Positions 35,500 to 45,399 of a stretch of DNA of 58,080 nt are shown here, one piece after another. Numbering within the stretch: the first letter of the stretch is position 1; every line of letters begins with the position of its first letter. Source of the DNA: Sphingomonadaceae bacterium (GTDB lineage: Bacteria; Pseudomonadota; Alphaproteobacteria; Sphingomonadales; Sphingomonadaceae); assembly GCA_947453945.1 (NCBI GenBank), contig CANGJB010000017.1, positions 1 to 58,080 on the forward strand, given 5' to 3'. Both the position numbers and the translations under genes were made by a program. The notes below the pieces were generated by a model. The model did not search any database. It was not told where the DNA came from and saw only the letters and a program-made list of their open reading frames with translations.

Positions 35500-36936
35500 T
35501 TACCTGAACGGCGGCTCATTAAACGCGCGCAGCTTGCGGCTGTGGAGGCGGGCACCCTCTGCCCGCAGCAGCGCGCAGGCGGTCGTCCCGATGGCAAGAT
35601 GGCTGGAGATCGCCTCTTCATAGAAGCGGTTGGCCTGCCCCGGCAGCTTGAGTTCGCCGTGCAGCGGCTTGTCCGAGACGCACAGCAGTGTCCCGTAAGG
35701 CACGCGGAAGCGGTAGCCCTGCGCTGCGATAGTCGCGCTTTCCATGTCGATGCCGACCGCGCGGCTCAGGCTCAGGCGGCGGGCGGAGTGCGAATAGCGC
35801 AGTTCCCAGTTGCGATCATCGGTGGTGACGACCGTGCCGGTGCGCATCCGCCGCTTGAGGTCCGATCCGCCCGCACCGCTGACGATCTCAGCCGCCCGCG
35901 CCAGTGCGACCTGCACTTCGGCAATGGCCGGAATCGGGATTTCCGGCGGCAGCACCGGATCGAGCACGTGATCATCGCGCAAGTATGCGTGGGCCAGCAC
36001 ATAGTCGCCGATCTTCTGCGTGGGGCGCAGGCCGCCGCAGTGGCCGATCATCAGCCAAGCCTCGGGCCTCAGGACCGCCAGATGGTCGCAGATGGTCTTG
36101 GCGTTGGAAGGGCCGACGCCGATGTTGACCAGCGTGATCCCGCTGCGGTCCGGCGCGACAAGGTGGTAGGCCGGCATCTGGTGCCGCCGCCATGCTGTAT
36201 CCGACATGCGCTCGCGCGCGTTCTCGGTCGGCGCATCGAGCGTGAGCCCGCCTGCGCCCGAAAGCGCGACATACTCACCCGTGCCCAGCTGCTTGCCCGC
36301 CCAATCAACGAACTCGTCCACATAGCGGTGGTAGTTGGTGAAGAGGATGTAGCGCTGGAAATCCTCGGGCGGGGTGCCCGTATAGTGTGCGAGCCGCGCG
36401 AGGCTGAAATCGGTGCGCAGCCCGTCGAACAGCGAGAGCGGGAGGGGCCCGTCGCCTACGATATATTCGCCGTCCGCGATCTCGTCGCCGATATGCGAAA
36501 GCTCCGCGTTCGGGAAAAATCGCGCCAGTTCCTGCGGCGTCACGCTGCCCATCTGTGCGCCGAGGCTGCCATCGAGCACATAGGCAAACGGGATTTCCTG
36601 GTGCGAGGGAGCCGCCTCCACCGTCACGTCGAAGCCCTGCAGGATGATGGCCAGCTGCTCGGCAAGGTAGTCGGCAAAGAGCGCGGGCCGGGTCACCGTG
36701 CAGGCGTAAGTTCCCTTTTGCGAGAGGCGGCCGAACGAATGCGCAGTGGGTTCGATGCTCGGCTCGCCGCCGAAATGGATGCGCAGCTCCGGGTAGCAGT
36801 AGCTGCCATCATGGCGGCGCTCTTTCGGAGGCAGCGTGCCATCGGCGGCAAAGGCCATGACATCCTCGCGCAGCCGGGCGACCGAGGCAGAGTAGATGCG
36901 CGAGAGCTCGTCGAGCACGGAGGTGATATGATCCAT
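35500..36936 (-). CDS. amn: AMP nucleosidase
   Basis: 478 residues: an N-terminal AMP nucleosidase-specific domain (about 1-180) and a C-terminal nucleoside phosphorylase-like domain with LVNIGVGPSNAKT, MIGHCGGLR and AVGIDMESA. It splits AMP into adenine and ribose 5-phosphate, adjusting adenylate levels. Full length. It is separated from the acylase gene by 46 bp on the same strand, so the two may be cotranscribed with the acylase first. Confidence 0.94.
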   Translation of the reverse strand: MDHITSVLDELSRIYSASVARLREDVMAFAADGTLPPKERRHDGSYCYPELRIHFGGEPSIEPTAHSFGRLSQKGTYACTVTRPALFADYLAEQLAIILQGFDVTVEAAPSHQEIPFAYVLDGSLGAQMGSVTPQELARFFPNAELSHIGDEIADGEYIVGDGPLPLSLFDGLRTDFSLARLAHYTGTPPEDFQRYILFTNYHRYVDEFVDWAGKQLGTGEYVALSGAGGLTLDAPTENARERMSDTAWRRHQMPAYHLVAPDRSGITLVNIGVGPSNAKTICDHLAVLRPEAWLMIGHCGGLRPTQKIGDYVLAHAYLRDDHVLDPVLPPEIPIPAIAEVQVALARAAEIVSGAGGSDLKRRMRTGTVVTTDDRNWELRYSHSARRLSLSRAVGIDMESATIAAQGYRFRVPYGTLLCVSDKPLHGELKLPGQANRFYEEAISSHLAIGTTACALLRAEGARLHSRKLRAFNEPPFR

Positions 36937-36982
36937 GCCGCTAGGTGTAACTGCCTGTCGTGACCTTTGGAAGTCGCAGCAG

Positions 36983-39142
36983 TCAGCGCATTCGTTTGAG
37001 CACCTTGGTCGATACCACGTGACCCTTGAGATCTTCGGGGTAGAACCACACCGGCCTCAGGTCTCCCCGCGCATAGCGGTCCACCTGATCCCCGAAATGA
37101 GGCGAGGCAGGATCGGCGCTGGTTCCGCCGATGCTCACCGCCCGCGCGCGGACTTTCGGGCCGAATTCGACGACGGCAACGAAGCTGTTGCCGCTGGTGC
37201 CGTACATCCGCTTGGTGCCGGGATAGCGCTGCGCACCGAACGAGGCGAGGCTGCCCCAGTTGCCGCTGGCAAACGCGATCGGCGTGCTGGGCTTCGCATC
37301 GTCGAAGGTCTGCGTGATCGCGCCGTCGTTGCGCTGGTAGCGGTTGATCTGGCCCCACGGCACCTGCCACGAGCCGAAATCGCCCACCAACCGATTGGCC
37401 GCATCGTCCAGCGCGGCAAGGCGCTGGGCGTCGGTGATGCGGTTGTTCATCCGCTCCCACAGGCTTTCCTCGTCGCCATCGCTCACTTGCGCGACGCGCG
37501 CCCACAGCGCTTCGGCATAGCCGACCGCAAGGGTGGTCGCTGTGGAGTTCAGCCCCCACTTGTGATCCCAGCCCTTCAGCAGCGCGATCGGCCCGTCACG
37601 CTTTGCATCCGGAGCCGCTGCATGTGCGGCGATGAGCGCGGGCAGCAGGCGGTCGAAGGCGGGGAGGGCAGGATCATAGGCCGCCGCCATAAGGCTTTCG
37701 GGCGTGAAGTCGCGCCGGCCCTCCAGCACCGCCCTTGCATGCGCATCGCGCGCGTTCTGGCCCGCCTGGTCCATATACCGCGGATAGGCGGCTGCTTTGG
37801 GGCTGTCCGGCCCGGCGGCGCTCCACGGTGCATTGTTGACGTTGAATACCCAGCCATTCGCCGGGTTCAGCACGCTCGGCAAGCTGGCGAGCGTATGGTC
37901 CCCCTGCCAGCGCGCGGCGGGATTGCTGCCGTCGACAGGCTTTCGCCAATCAAGGCTGTCATCGCGCAGCGGCACGAATTGCGGGTGGAGATACGCGATC
38001 TCGCCCTTGCTGTCGGCAAACAGCGTGTTGTTGGACGCATTGGCCTTAAGTTCGCCGATCTTGAGGAAGCTCGCCAGATCGTGCGTCTTGGTCCGCAGGA
38101 AGCTCTGCTCCAGCGCCGGGACCGGGCGGTTCATCAGCGCGACGGTAATCCACTTGCCGCCCTCTTCGCGCACCACCGGGCCGTGCTCGCTGGCATAAGT
38201 GGTGAACTGCCGCTCGGCCAGCGTGCCGTCAGCCTGCCGGACCTTGAGCGTTACCGCGTGCGTGGTGAAAGGCTTGACCGCATCGCCGACGCGATAGGCC
38301 GGTGTCCGGTCGCCTTGTGACACCACGGTTTCGGCAAAATCGTCGACGTTGTCGATGCCGCTCGTGGTGTGCATCCAGCCCGCGTTCTGATTGAAGCCCT
38401 GATAGATGAAGAACTGACCCCAGGTCGCAGCGCCATAAGCATTGAGGCCCTCGCTACTCGTCACCTGCTGTTCGGCGCGGAAATAGAAGCTGGTGTGCGG
38501 GTTGATCAGCAGCAGCGCGTGGCCATCGGCGGTGCGCGAGGGTGCGATGGCGATGCCGTTGGAGCCTGCCGGTTCCTTGAGACGGCGTCCCAGTTCCTCG
38601 TCGGTCATGGCGACCTTGCGGCTGCCGTAGAACGCCTCGATCTGCGAAAGCGGGATGTGCTCGATATTGCCGCCGATGCTGCCTTCGGTGAAGGTCAGTG
38701 CCATCCAAGGCTCGAATTGCGTCAGGACTTTCGGCTTAACCTCCGGGTGATCAGCCAGATAGGCGTTCAGCCCGGCTGCCCAGGCATCCATGAGCTTGCG
38801 CAGCCAGGCGGGGCTCTTTGCGTAGTCCGCCTTGAGCCCTGCCGGATCGACCCAGAGGCGCTGGCGCAAGTCTTGCCATAGCGCGCTTGCCCCTTCCGCT
38901 TCGGCCAGACGGCCGAGGCTGACGAGGTAATTGCGCTCGATTCGGGGGAAGTCGTCTTCGGCCTGCGCGTAGATCATGCCGTAGACCGCGTCGGCATCGG
39001 TCTTGCCGGTGATGTGCGCAATGCCCCACTCGTCCCGTTCGATTTTCACGTCACCGGATGGCGGCGCAGGCTTCGCGGCTGCATGAACCGGTTGCGTTAC
39101 GGCAAAGAGCGCCGCGACGGCGACGGTGCGGGCGAAATTCAT
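36983..39142 (-). CDS. Penicillin acylase family (S45) exported amidase
   Basis: 719 residues with a signal peptide (cleavage after VHA, about residue 21). The Ntn-hydrolase layout is present: an alpha chain with DEWGIAHITGKTDADAVYG, the autoprocessing site PAGSNGIAIA with the nucleophile Ser194 right after Gly, and the beta chain with NPHTSFYF. Relatives hydrolyse penicillins, acyl-homoserine lactones or other N-acyl amides; the sequence does not settle which. The ATG at 39142 follows GGAGG. It precedes amn. Confidence 0.92.
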   Translation of the reverse strand: MNFARTVAVAALFAVTQPVHAAAKPAPPSGDVKIERDEWGIAHITGKTDADAVYGMIYAQAEDDFPRIERNYLVSLGRLAEAEGASALWQDLRQRLWVDPAGLKADYAKSPAWLRKLMDAWAAGLNAYLADHPEVKPKVLTQFEPWMALTFTEGSIGGNIEHIPLSQIEAFYGSRKVAMTDEELGRRLKEPAGSNGIAIAPSRTADGHALLLINPHTSFYFRAEQQVTSSEGLNAYGAATWGQFFIYQGFNQNAGWMHTTSGIDNVDDFAETVVSQGDRTPAYRVGDAVKPFTTHAVTLKVRQADGTLAERQFTTYASEHGPVVREEGGKWITVALMNRPVPALEQSFLRTKTHDLASFLKIGELKANASNNTLFADSKGEIAYLHPQFVPLRDDSLDWRKPVDGSNPAARWQGDHTLASLPSVLNPANGWVFNVNNAPWSAAGPDSPKAAAYPRYMDQAGQNARDAHARAVLEGRRDFTPESLMAAAYDPALPAFDRLLPALIAAHAAAPDAKRDGPIALLKGWDHKWGLNSTATTLAVGYAEALWARVAQVSDGDEESLWERMNNRITDAQRLAALDDAANRLVGDFGSWQVPWGQINRYQRNDGAITQTFDDAKPSTPIAFASGNWGSLASFGAQRYPGTKRMYGTSGNSFVAVVEFGPKVRARAVSIGGTSADPASPHFGDQVDRYARGDLRPVWFYPEDLKGHVVSTKVLKRMR

Positions 39143-39277
39143 GGCATCCTCCGGGTGAGATGGGCGCAGCATATGGGGGCAAGGCAGCGGGATCAAATGC
39201 TGATCAATGCTGGCCAGCACGAAACCGGCATGGCCTTGCTGGAGATTGGCGGAACTCCGGCACGCTGGCAGCCCAAC

Positions 39278-39308
39278 AAAAAAGGGCGCCTCCTTTGCGG
39301 AAGCGCCC
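39278..39308 (-). terminator. Rho-independent terminator after rplI
   Basis: On the minus strand, a 10-bp stem (39308-39299 with 39293-39284, one G-U) with a five-base loop is followed by six T residues (39283-39278), 30 bp after the rplI stop. Confidence 0.9.
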
Positions 39309-39337
39309 CTCTTGTCTTGTGGCCTTGGCCGATTTTC

Positions 39338-39937
39338 TCAGGCTTCGGTGTCCTCGGCCCGGTCCTCGAGCAGGTCCGCCGGGATTTCGCCCGGCTCTGC
39401 ATTGGGATCGTAGGCTTCAGTGAAACCGCCTTCTTCCGCGTCGAACATCGCGTCGATGACGTCCACGCCCTGCGACTGCAGTGCGGCTTCGTCGGGCGAG
39501 CGAGCGACGTTGACCTTGACGGTCACAATCACTTCGGGGTGCAGCGAGACCTTGACGGTCGAGATGCCGATGGTCTTGATCGGGCGTTCCAGCACGACCA
39601 TGGCCTTCGACACCTTGGCGCCCTGTTCAACCAGTGCGTCGACGATGTCGCGCACCGAGACCGAACCATAAAGCTGGCCGGCGTTGGACGAGGCGCGGAT
39701 CAGCACCACTTCGCGGCCTTCGACGTTGCCGGCTTCGCCCTGTGCATCGGCACGGCGGGCAGCGTTGTCGGCTTCGATCTTCGCGCGGTTGGCTTCGAAG
39801 ACCTTGCGGTTGGCTTCGTTGGCGCGCAGCGCCTTCTTGTTGGGCAGCAGGAAGTTGCGGGCGTAGCCGTCCTTGACGACAACGACGTCGCCGATGGAAC
39901 CCAGCTTCTCGATGCGCTCGAGCAGGATGATCTGCAT
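39338..39937 (-). CDS. rplI: 50S ribosomal protein L9
   Basis: 199 residues starting [19 protein letters not shown], the L9 N-terminal domain, then the long connecting helix and the C-terminal domain ending in an acidic tail (about 175-199) longer than the roughly 150 residues of E. coli. L9 helps keep the reading frame. It is the last gene of rpsF-rpsR-rplI and is closed by a terminator. Confidence 0.96.
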   Translation of the reverse strand: MQIILLERIEKLGSIGDVVVVKDGYARNFLLPNKKALRANEANRKVFEANRAKIEADNAARRADAQGEAGNVEGREVVLIRASSNAGQLYGSVSVRDIVDALVEQGAKVSKAMVVLERPIKTIGISTVKVSLHPEVIVTVKVNVARSPDEAALQSQGVDVIDAMFDAEEGGFTEAYDPNAEPGEIPADLLEDRAEDTEA

Positions 39938-39949
39938 GGTCTGCGCTCC

Positions 39950-40174
39950 TTACTTGACGATGTAGGGAAGCAGGCCGATGTGCCGGGCGCGCTTGATCGC
40001 CTGGCCCAGCTCACGCTGCTTCTTCGCCGAAACGGCGGTGATACGCGAAGGCACGATCTTGCCACGCTCGGACATAAAGCCCTGAAGCAGGCGCACGTCC
40101 TTGTAGTCGATGACAGGGGCGCCCTTGCCCGAGAACGGGCACGACTTGCGGCGACGGAAAAACGGACGAGCCAT
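39950..40174 (-). CDS. rpsR: 30S ribosomal protein S18
   Basis: 74 residues with the S18 core [19 protein letters not shown] and [15 protein letters not shown]. It binds as a dimer with S6 to the 30S platform. It lies between rpsF (3 bp) and rplI (12 bp) in the usual order. Confidence 0.97.
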   Translation of the reverse strand: MARPFFRRRKSCPFSGKGAPVIDYKDVRLLQGFMSERGKIVPSRITAVSAKKQRELGQAIKRARHIGLLPYIVK

Positions 40175-40177
40175 GGT

Positions 40178-40540
40178 TTATTCCCCTTCGCGTTCGCGGC
40201 GGCGGGTCCGCTCGCGGTCGTTCTTGCGCATCATCACCGAGGGGCCGGCTTCGTGTTCGTCGACGCGAACAGTCATGAAGCGGATCACGTCCTCGTTGAT
40301 CGCGGTCTGGCGCTCAAGCTCGGCGACCACGCCGGCTGGCGCTTCGATGTCGAGCAGCACGAAGTGCGCCTTGCGGTTCTTCTGGATCTTGTAGGCCAGC
40401 GAACGGAGGCCCCAGGTTTCGGTCTTGACGACCTTGCCATGGTTGGTCTCGACAATTTCGGTGGCGGTGGCAGCAAGCGCGTCAACCTGAGCCTGGCTCA
40501 GATCCTGACGCGCAAGGAAGACATGCTCGTAAAGCGGCAT
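40178..40540 (-). CDS. rpsF: 30S ribosomal protein S6
   Basis: 120 residues beginning [15 protein letters not shown], a normal S6, with a charged Arg/Glu tail (about 103-120). The start at 40540 is the standard one; reading from 40624 would add an unlikely 28-residue leader. It heads the rpsF-rpsR-rplI operon. The 162-bp gap upstream must hold the promoter; its GC-rich leader contains several short inverted repeats, but I could not assign a defined S6:S18 autoregulatory site. Confidence 0.96.
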   Translation of the reverse strand: MPLYEHVFLARQDLSQAQVDALAATATEIVETNHGKVVKTETWGLRSLAYKIQKNRKAHFVLLDIEAPAGVVAELERQTAINEDVIRFMTVRVDEHEAGPSVMMRKNDRERTRRREREGE

Positions 40541-40702
40541 GGGCCTTGCGTCCTTCGTCAATCTAACCGATCGCTGGCTGATCCGCGGTATTGCGGGGCC
40601 CCTCCGGCTTTCTTTCACTTCCACGCGGGGGCTTTCGCCAGACCTGCGGGAGCGCTGGCCCTTAGCGGGAATCGGCGAAGATGCAAGGTGAAAACATAGG
40701 CT

Positions 40703-41107
40703 TCAGGCCGCGTGGCGCGCCGGTGGCACTGCAGAAGCTGCCTGTTTTGCCGCATCTGTTTCAGGACGGCCCAGCTCGAGCCGCTGCAGGTGGCCGATTG
40801 CGAAATCGGCGACAAGGTTGGCGAAGACGTTTTCATGCAGCGGCAGCTGGAATTCGAGGCCGGAGGTCTTGTCTTCGGACCACACCACGAAGGCCAGCTT
40901 CGGGGTCAGTTCGGGCAGGAACAGCGTGATCGATTCGCCGATCCGCTGACGGGGAATGCCCTCGATCCGTGCGCCGTGCGTGGTCATGTCCTTAAGCATG
41001 ACCGTTGAGCGGGTGAGCCCATGCTTGCAGCGCACCGGCAGCTCGAAACCGACCCGGCGCCCGCGGCGGTGGTTGATATGCTCCACTTTTTCGAACTCAT
41101 CGAACAT
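40703..41107 (-). CDS. PilZ domain protein, probable c-di-GMP receptor
   Basis: 134 residues whose first two thirds match a PilZ barrel: NHRRGRRVGFELPVRCK (the R-rich arm) and KDMTTHGARIEG (the D/N-x-S-x-x-G strand, here with Thr replacing Ser), then FVVWSEDKTSGLEFQ. PilZ domains bind cyclic di-GMP and act on motility, polysaccharide or transcription. The ATG at 41107 has AGGAG six bases upstream; a TTG at 41113 lies too close to it. It is the only such receptor in the window; a GGDEF-EAL protein is encoded at 17.6-19.3 kb. Target unknown. Confidence 0.82.
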   Translation of the reverse strand: MFDEFEKVEHINHRRGRRVGFELPVRCKHGLTRSTVMLKDMTTHGARIEGIPRQRIGESITLFLPELTPKLAFVVWSEDKTSGLEFQLPLHENVFANLVADFAIGHLQRLELGRPETDAAKQAASAVPPARHAA

Positions 41108-41175
41108 GCGCAACTCCTGCCGTCGTCGTTTACCACGTACCTTCAGAACGGCAGCGGCAGACGACGCTTCAGGGC

Positions 41176-41682
41176 CTACGCAGTGTTGCGAGGGGGCGCG
41201 GGGGGTACGTGTCGCATCGCAACGTCGCAGCGGGCATAGCGCGCGCCGTATTCGGTCATGATCCCGGCATCGTGGCGAAAGCCCAGCTTCTCGTAGAGGT
41301 GGATCGCTGCCGCGCAGTCGCGGTTGGTGAGGAGGTAGAGCGGATCGGCGCCCAGTTCTGCCGCGCGCGCGATCACGGCTTCAAGCAAGACCGCCCCGGC
41401 ACCCAGTCCGCGCGCAGTTTCGCGCACACCCATCTTGGTGAGTTCATAGCCCTTGCCGCCGGTGGGCTTGAGCGCGCAGGCCCCTACCACGCCGAGCCCC
41501 TCGGCCTCGACGAACAATATCACGCCGCCCGGCGCAATGATCTTCTCGCGCGGGTTCTGCAGCACCTCGCGGTCGAGCGGTTCGAGGACGAACATCGCCT
41601 CGATCCACTCGGCGTTGATATCGTGGAAATCCTGCGCGAGATCGTCGGTGAATTCGCGGATGACAAGGGGGGACTGGCTCAT
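41176..41682 (-). CDS. GNAT family N-acetyltransferase
   Basis: 168 residues with the GNAT acetyl-CoA motif (TKMGVRETARGLGAGAVLLE; R-x-x-G-x-G/A as RGLGAG) and a C-terminal AAIHLYEKLGFRHDAG, the usual last strand. The substrate is unknown. Its start overlaps the cmk stop by ATGA, placing it third in aroA-cmk-GNAT. Confidence 0.9.
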   Translation of the reverse strand: MSQSPLVIREFTDDLAQDFHDINAEWIEAMFVLEPLDREVLQNPREKIIAPGGVILFVEAEGLGVVGACALKPTGGKGYELTKMGVRETARGLGAGAVLLEAVIARAAELGADPLYLLTNRDCAAAIHLYEKLGFRHDAGIMTEYGARYARCDVAMRHVPPAPPRNTA

Positions 41683-42305
41683 TGCGGTGCGACCTGCTGT
41701 TCCACCAGCGCGATTGCGGCAGCGATGGCGGCTTCGATGGGAAGGGCGGACGTATCGAGCAATGCGGCACCCTCTGCCTGGCGCAAAGGCGCGGCGGCCC
41801 GGGTGCGATCACGCTCGTCGCGCGCCGCAAGGTCGGCCTCGATGGCCTCACGCGTCACTGTCTCACCGCGGCGTTGCATTTCGGTCCAGCGGCGCAGCGC
41901 CCGTGCGGCCACGCTGGCGGTCACGAACAGCTTGGCCTCGGCCTCGGGCGCGATCACCGTGGCGATATCGCGGCCATCGAGCACTGCGCCGCCCGGCTGG
42001 CGGGCAAAGGCCTGCTGGCGGGCGAGGAGGGCCGCGCGCACGGCGGGATGCACTGAAACGCGGCTGGCCAAAGCGCCAGTTTCCTCGCTGCGCAGCGCCT
42101 CATCTTCAAGCAGGCTTTCGGGGAAACTGGCGGCTGCCAGCGCCGCGTCCGGATCATCAGGATTGCCGCGGCTCAGCCACACTTGCCGCCCCACTGCGCG
42201 GTAAAGCAGCCCGGTATCGAGGTGCGCCAGCCCGTAGTGCGCGGCAAGCGCCTTGGCGATGGTGCCCTTGCCCGATGCGGTTGGGCCATCGATGGCGATG
42301 ATCAT
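41679..42305 (-). CDS. cmk: Cytidylate kinase
   Basis: 208 residues with the P-loop [18 protein letters not shown], then [12 protein letters not shown] and [22 protein letters not shown]. It phosphorylates CMP and dCMP. It is translationally coupled to aroA upstream (overlap ATGA) and to the acetyltransferase downstream; aroA-cmk is a common proteobacterial pair. Confidence 0.96.
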   Translation of the reverse strand: MIIAIDGPTASGKGTIAKALAAHYGLAHLDTGLLYRAVGRQVWLSRGNPDDPDAALAAASFPESLLEDEALRSEETGALASRVSVHPAVRAALLARQQAFARQPGGAVLDGRDIATVIAPEAEAKLFVTASVAARALRRWTEMQRRGETVTREAIEADLAARDERDRTRAAAPLRQAEGAALLDTSALPIEAAIAAAIALVEQQVAPQ

Positions 42306-43684
42306 TGGCCGCTGGCCTCTGCCAGTAGGGCTTCGAATGCCGGAAAGCTGGTCGCAATGGGCCGGGTATCGTCCACTTCGACGCCGCCACGGCTGGCAAG
42401 GCCCGCCACGGCCATGCTCATTGCGATGCGGTGATCGAGGTGTGTCGCGACGGGGGCGTTGTTCGACCCGCGTAGCGGCTCGCCGCCCGTGCCGTCGATG
42501 ATCAGGCCGTCCTCGGTCTCGGTCACGCTCGCACCGGCCTGTTCCAGCGCCGCGCGCATCACCGCGATCCTGTCGCTTTCCTTCACCCGCAGTTCTTCAA
42601 GGCCCGTGGTGACTGTACGCCCGCTGGCGAGCGCGGCGGCGACAAACAGCACCGGAAATTCGTCGACCATGCTCGGCACCACTGCCGGATCGACTTCGAT
42701 GCCGGTCAGCGCGGAATGCCGTACGCGCAGGTCCGCCACCGGCTCGCCGCCGACATCGCGGCGGCCGAGTTCCTCGATGTGGCCGCCCATGTCGCGCAGC
42801 ACCCCAAACAGCGCGGCGCGGGTGGGATTGAGGCCGACATTCTCGATCACGAGGTCGGAGCCCGGCACCAGCAGCGCGGCGACCACGAAGAACGCGGCGG
42901 AAGAGGGATCGCCCGGCACTTCGATGGTCTGCGGCCTGAGTTCGGCATCGCCAGTCAAGTGAATGGTCCGCGTGCCGTCGCTGGCAACTTCGACTGTCAG
43001 GTCTGCGCCGAAGCCCTTCAGCATCCGCTCGGAGTGGTCGCGCGTGGGCACGGGTTCGATCACCGTGGTCGTGCCCGCCGTATTGAGCCCGGCCAGCAGG
43101 ACCGCGCTCTTCACTTGCGCCGAGGCGATCGGCAGGCGGTAGGAAATCGGCACGGCCGGCGAGATGCCGCGCAAGGTGAGCGGCAGGCGTCCCCCAGGCG
43201 CAGCGGTGAAATCCGCGCCCATCTGCGAGAGCGGCTCGATCACCCGGCCCATCGGCCGCTTGGAGAGGCTGGCATCGCCGATGAAGGTGGCGGTCAGCGG
43301 ATGGCTGGCGAGGAGGCCCATGAGGAGGCGGGTCGACGTGCCGGAATTGCCCATGTCGAGCGCGGTGCGCGGCTGCATCAGGCCGCCTACGCCCACGCCG
43401 TCGATCACCCATTCAACGCCCTTGGCGCCGTCCGGTAGCCGTTCGATGCTGGCACCCATCGCGCGCATCGCGGCGGCGGTCGCCATCACGTCTTCGCCTT
43501 CGAGCAGGCCCGTCACCCGGGTACGGCCCACCGCGAGCGCGCCGAGCATGATCGAACGGTGGCTGATCGACTTGTCGCCGGGCACGCGGATCCGCCCGGT
43601 CAGCGGCCCGCTAGCCGTGAAGCGGCGGGGGCGCGGGGCGGAAGTTTCGGCAGAATGCACGGTAGCGGTTCTTTCTCGGGTCAT
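42302..43684 (-). CDS. aroA: 3-phosphoshikimate 1-carboxyvinyltransferase (EPSP synthase), class II-like
   Basis: 460 residues, with [66 protein letters not shown] and [11 protein letters not shown]. These lines follow the Agrobacterium CP4-type (class II) enzyme more closely than E. coli AroA. At the PEP-site loop the sequence is GNSGTSTR (Gly115), where the glyphosate-tolerant CP4 enzyme has Ala, so sensitivity is predicted. It makes EPSP in the shikimate pathway. The N-terminus has about 20 extra residues; a later GTG is possible. Confidence 0.95.
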   Translation of the reverse strand: MTRERTATVHSAETSAPRPRRFTASGPLTGRIRVPGDKSISHRSIMLGALAVGRTRVTGLLEGEDVMATAAAMRAMGASIERLPDGAKGVEWVIDGVGVGGLMQPRTALDMGNSGTSTRLLMGLLASHPLTATFIGDASLSKRPMGRVIEPLSQMGADFTAAPGGRLPLTLRGISPAVPISYRLPIASAQVKSAVLLAGLNTAGTTTVIEPVPTRDHSERMLKGFGADLTVEVASDGTRTIHLTGDAELRPQTIEVPGDPSSAAFFVVAALLVPGSDLVIENVGLNPTRAALFGVLRDMGGHIEELGRRDVGGEPVADLRVRHSALTGIEVDPAVVPSMVDEFPVLFVAAALASGRTVTTGLEELRVKESDRIAVMRAALEQAGASVTETEDGLIIDGTGGEPLRGSNNAPVATHLDHRIAMSMAVAGLASRGGVEVDDTRPIATSFPAFEALLAEASGQ

Positions 43685-43861
43685 GGCGAACCGCCCCTTG
43701 TCGCAAGGAAGGCGCCGCCAGCAAATCGGGGGGCTTTTGACAGCGCCCCGCGCCTATGGCAAGGCGCCCCCCGCGCTTGATTCCCGGCCGCTGCGGCCCC
43801 ATCAAGCAAAGCAATTGATCCGCTCGCATTCTGCCGCGGGCGCACATTTTAAGGATTACGC

Positions 43862-44179
43862 ATGGTCAAGCCTGAATGGGGCCAAAAGCACGGCTGCCCG
43901 AAGTGTGGCACCCGCTTCTACGACATGGGCAAGGACGAGCCGGTCACTTGCGTCGAATGCCGCTATTCCTGGACGCCCGAGCCTGCGCTCAAGTCCAAGC
44001 AGCCGATCCCCTATGAGGAGATCCAGAAGGAGAAGGTCGAAGTCGCACCTGACGTCGATCTGGCCGACGAAGATCTCGATATCGACGAGGATTCCGATTC
44101 GCCCGACAACGACGTCGATCTTGGCGGCGACGATGATCTGGGTGTGCCGGGTCACGACGGCGAGGACGAGGAAGTCTGA
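43862..44179 (+). CDS. TIGR02300/FYDLN acid domain zinc-ribbon protein
   Basis: 105 residues: an N-terminal zinc ribbon with two CxxC pairs (C12/C15 and C30/C33) around RFYDMGKD, the FYDLN-type motif, then a strongly acidic C-terminal half (Asp/Glu-rich from about 65). This family is typical of alphaproteobacteria and of unknown function. It is divergent from aroA across 177 bp. A large hairpin follows and then tRNA-Ala. Confidence 0.9.
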   Translation: MVKPEWGQKHGCPKCGTRFYDMGKDEPVTCVECRYSWTPEPALKSKQPIPYEEIQKEKVEVAPDVDLADEDLDIDEDSDSPDNDVDLGGDDDLGVPGHDGEDEEV

Positions 44180-44187
44180 GCTTCCAT

Positions 44188-44226
44188 CGCCGGAGCGCAC
44201 AGGGCCATTGGCCCGGCGCTCCGGCG
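44188..44226 (+). terminator. Nested hairpin after the FYDLN gene, possible terminator
   Basis: A perfect 11-bp outer stem (44188-44198 with 44216-44226) encloses a second stem (44202-44206 with 44210-44214), 9 bp after the stop codon. No T-run follows, so it may be an RNA end-protecting structure or a factor-assisted terminator rather than a canonical one. Confidence 0.45.
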
Positions 44227-44347
44227 GCGAATTTCCGCTGGCACAAAAATGTGTTGCCAGCGCGCTGGGCCTCGCATAAAGGCCCGGTCCTCCGGCGCGA
44301 AAGTGCCGGGCTGCAGTGCCTCCCACGGCACTTGCGTGAAAGTTTGT

Positions 44348-44423
44348 GGGGCCTTAGCTCAGCTGGGAGAGCGCCTGCATGGCATGCAGGAGGTCAGCGG
44401 TTCGATCCCGCTAGGCTCCACCA
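44348..44423 (+). tRNA. tRNA-Ala (anticodon GGC)
   Basis: A complete 76-base cloverleaf: acceptor stem 44348-44354 with 44413-44419, including the G3-U70 pair that identifies tRNA-Ala; anticodon stem CCTGC/GCAGG with GGC in the loop; T-loop TTCGATC; discriminator A and encoded CCA (44421-44423). The 3' end shows no repeated copy nearby that would suggest an integration site. Confidence 0.97.
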
Positions 44424-44523
44424 CTTTCCTTTTTCATTCCGCCATTTTGACGCTTGATGCCGAAACACACGGCAGGGTATTCCATGTCTGTCTGGAGCAA
44501 CACGTGAGGGCAGAGACGTGGAC

Positions 44524-45303
44524 ATGAAACCGGCGTTTCGAATGGGCGCGGCGGCCATGCTCGTGCTTGTGCCGCTGGCCGCGCGGGCCGAAGACTACAG
44601 CTGGGCCACCAACGAGTATGACTACGCCTCGCGCCAGCTGACCAACTTCACCAACCGGTTCCAGGATGATCTCGTCGATCCGGTGCTCCGCAAGGTGCGG
44701 CGCGATTCCACCGCATCAGGCGCACCGACAACCCGGCCCCCCTTTGTGGCCCCTCCCGCCCGCAGTGCCGCGCCGGCCGGGGCTGCCGCGCCGATCCTGT
44801 TCACGCCCGTGCGCATGCCGGCGGCGCAATCGGCGGCGCACCGCATCGCCGCTGCCTATCCGCCGCAGGCGCAGGCCAAGGCAGAGGCGCTGTTCAACCA
44901 GTTGCTCGCCAAATATGCCCAGCTTGAGCAGATGAACGGCGTGCCCCACGGCGATCTGGGGGCTGCGGTTGCTTTCTTCCTCGGCGGCAACTGGATGGCG
45001 CTCAACAACAGTCCGCTGGCTGATGAAAAGTTCGCCCCGATCATCGCCCAAATGCGTGCGAGCCTTGCCGCCAGCCCCGGTTTCCCGGCACTGTCCAACG
45101 CGGACAAGCAGGAAATCTACGAGCAGATGGTGATCAACGGCATGTTCATGGCGAGCACCCAGCTGGCGCTGAGCAAGACGCCCGATACCGCGATGGTCGC
45201 CAAGATGCAGGCCGCAGCGCGCGGCAATCTCACGCGGTGGCTCGGTGCTGATCCGGCACGCTTGCAGGTGACGGCGAACGGGCTGGAGCTCGCGCCCGAA
45301 TAG
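44524..45303 (+). CDS. Exported protein of unknown function (DUF6683-like)
   Basis: 259 residues with a signal peptide (cleavage after ARA, about residue 22), a Pro/Ala linker (about 68-95), and a helical C-terminal domain containing DLGAAVAFFLGGNWMALNN and EQMVINGMFM. The pattern recalls a recently named DUF6683-type periplasmic family, but from memory only. The ATG at 44524 is preferred to a GTG two codons upstream. It lies alone between tRNA-Ala and the Hsp70-like gene on the same strand. Confidence 0.75.
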   Translation: MKPAFRMGAAAMLVLVPLAARAEDYSWATNEYDYASRQLTNFTNRFQDDLVDPVLRKVRRDSTASGAPTTRPPFVAPPARSAAPAGAAAPILFTPVRMPAAQSAAHRIAAAYPPQAQAKAEALFNQLLAKYAQLEQMNGVPHGDLGAAVAFFLGGNWMALNNSPLADEKFAPIIAQMRASLAASPGFPALSNADKQEIYEQMVINGMFMASTQLALSKTPDTAMVAKMQAAARGNLTRWLGADPARLQVTANGLELAPE

Positions 45304-45399
45304 GGGCTTGCGGCATGGGCTTGCCGCGCGCATGGACGCACGCCCGACCGCCCGTGGCCAGCGCCCCGCCGCGCCTGCCCCCGAAAGAATCGTCACACA

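Noticed and set aside
35542..38320. Two long plus-strand frames opposite amn and the penicillin acylase
   Set aside because: Antisense shadows; amn and the acylase carry complete active-site motifs.
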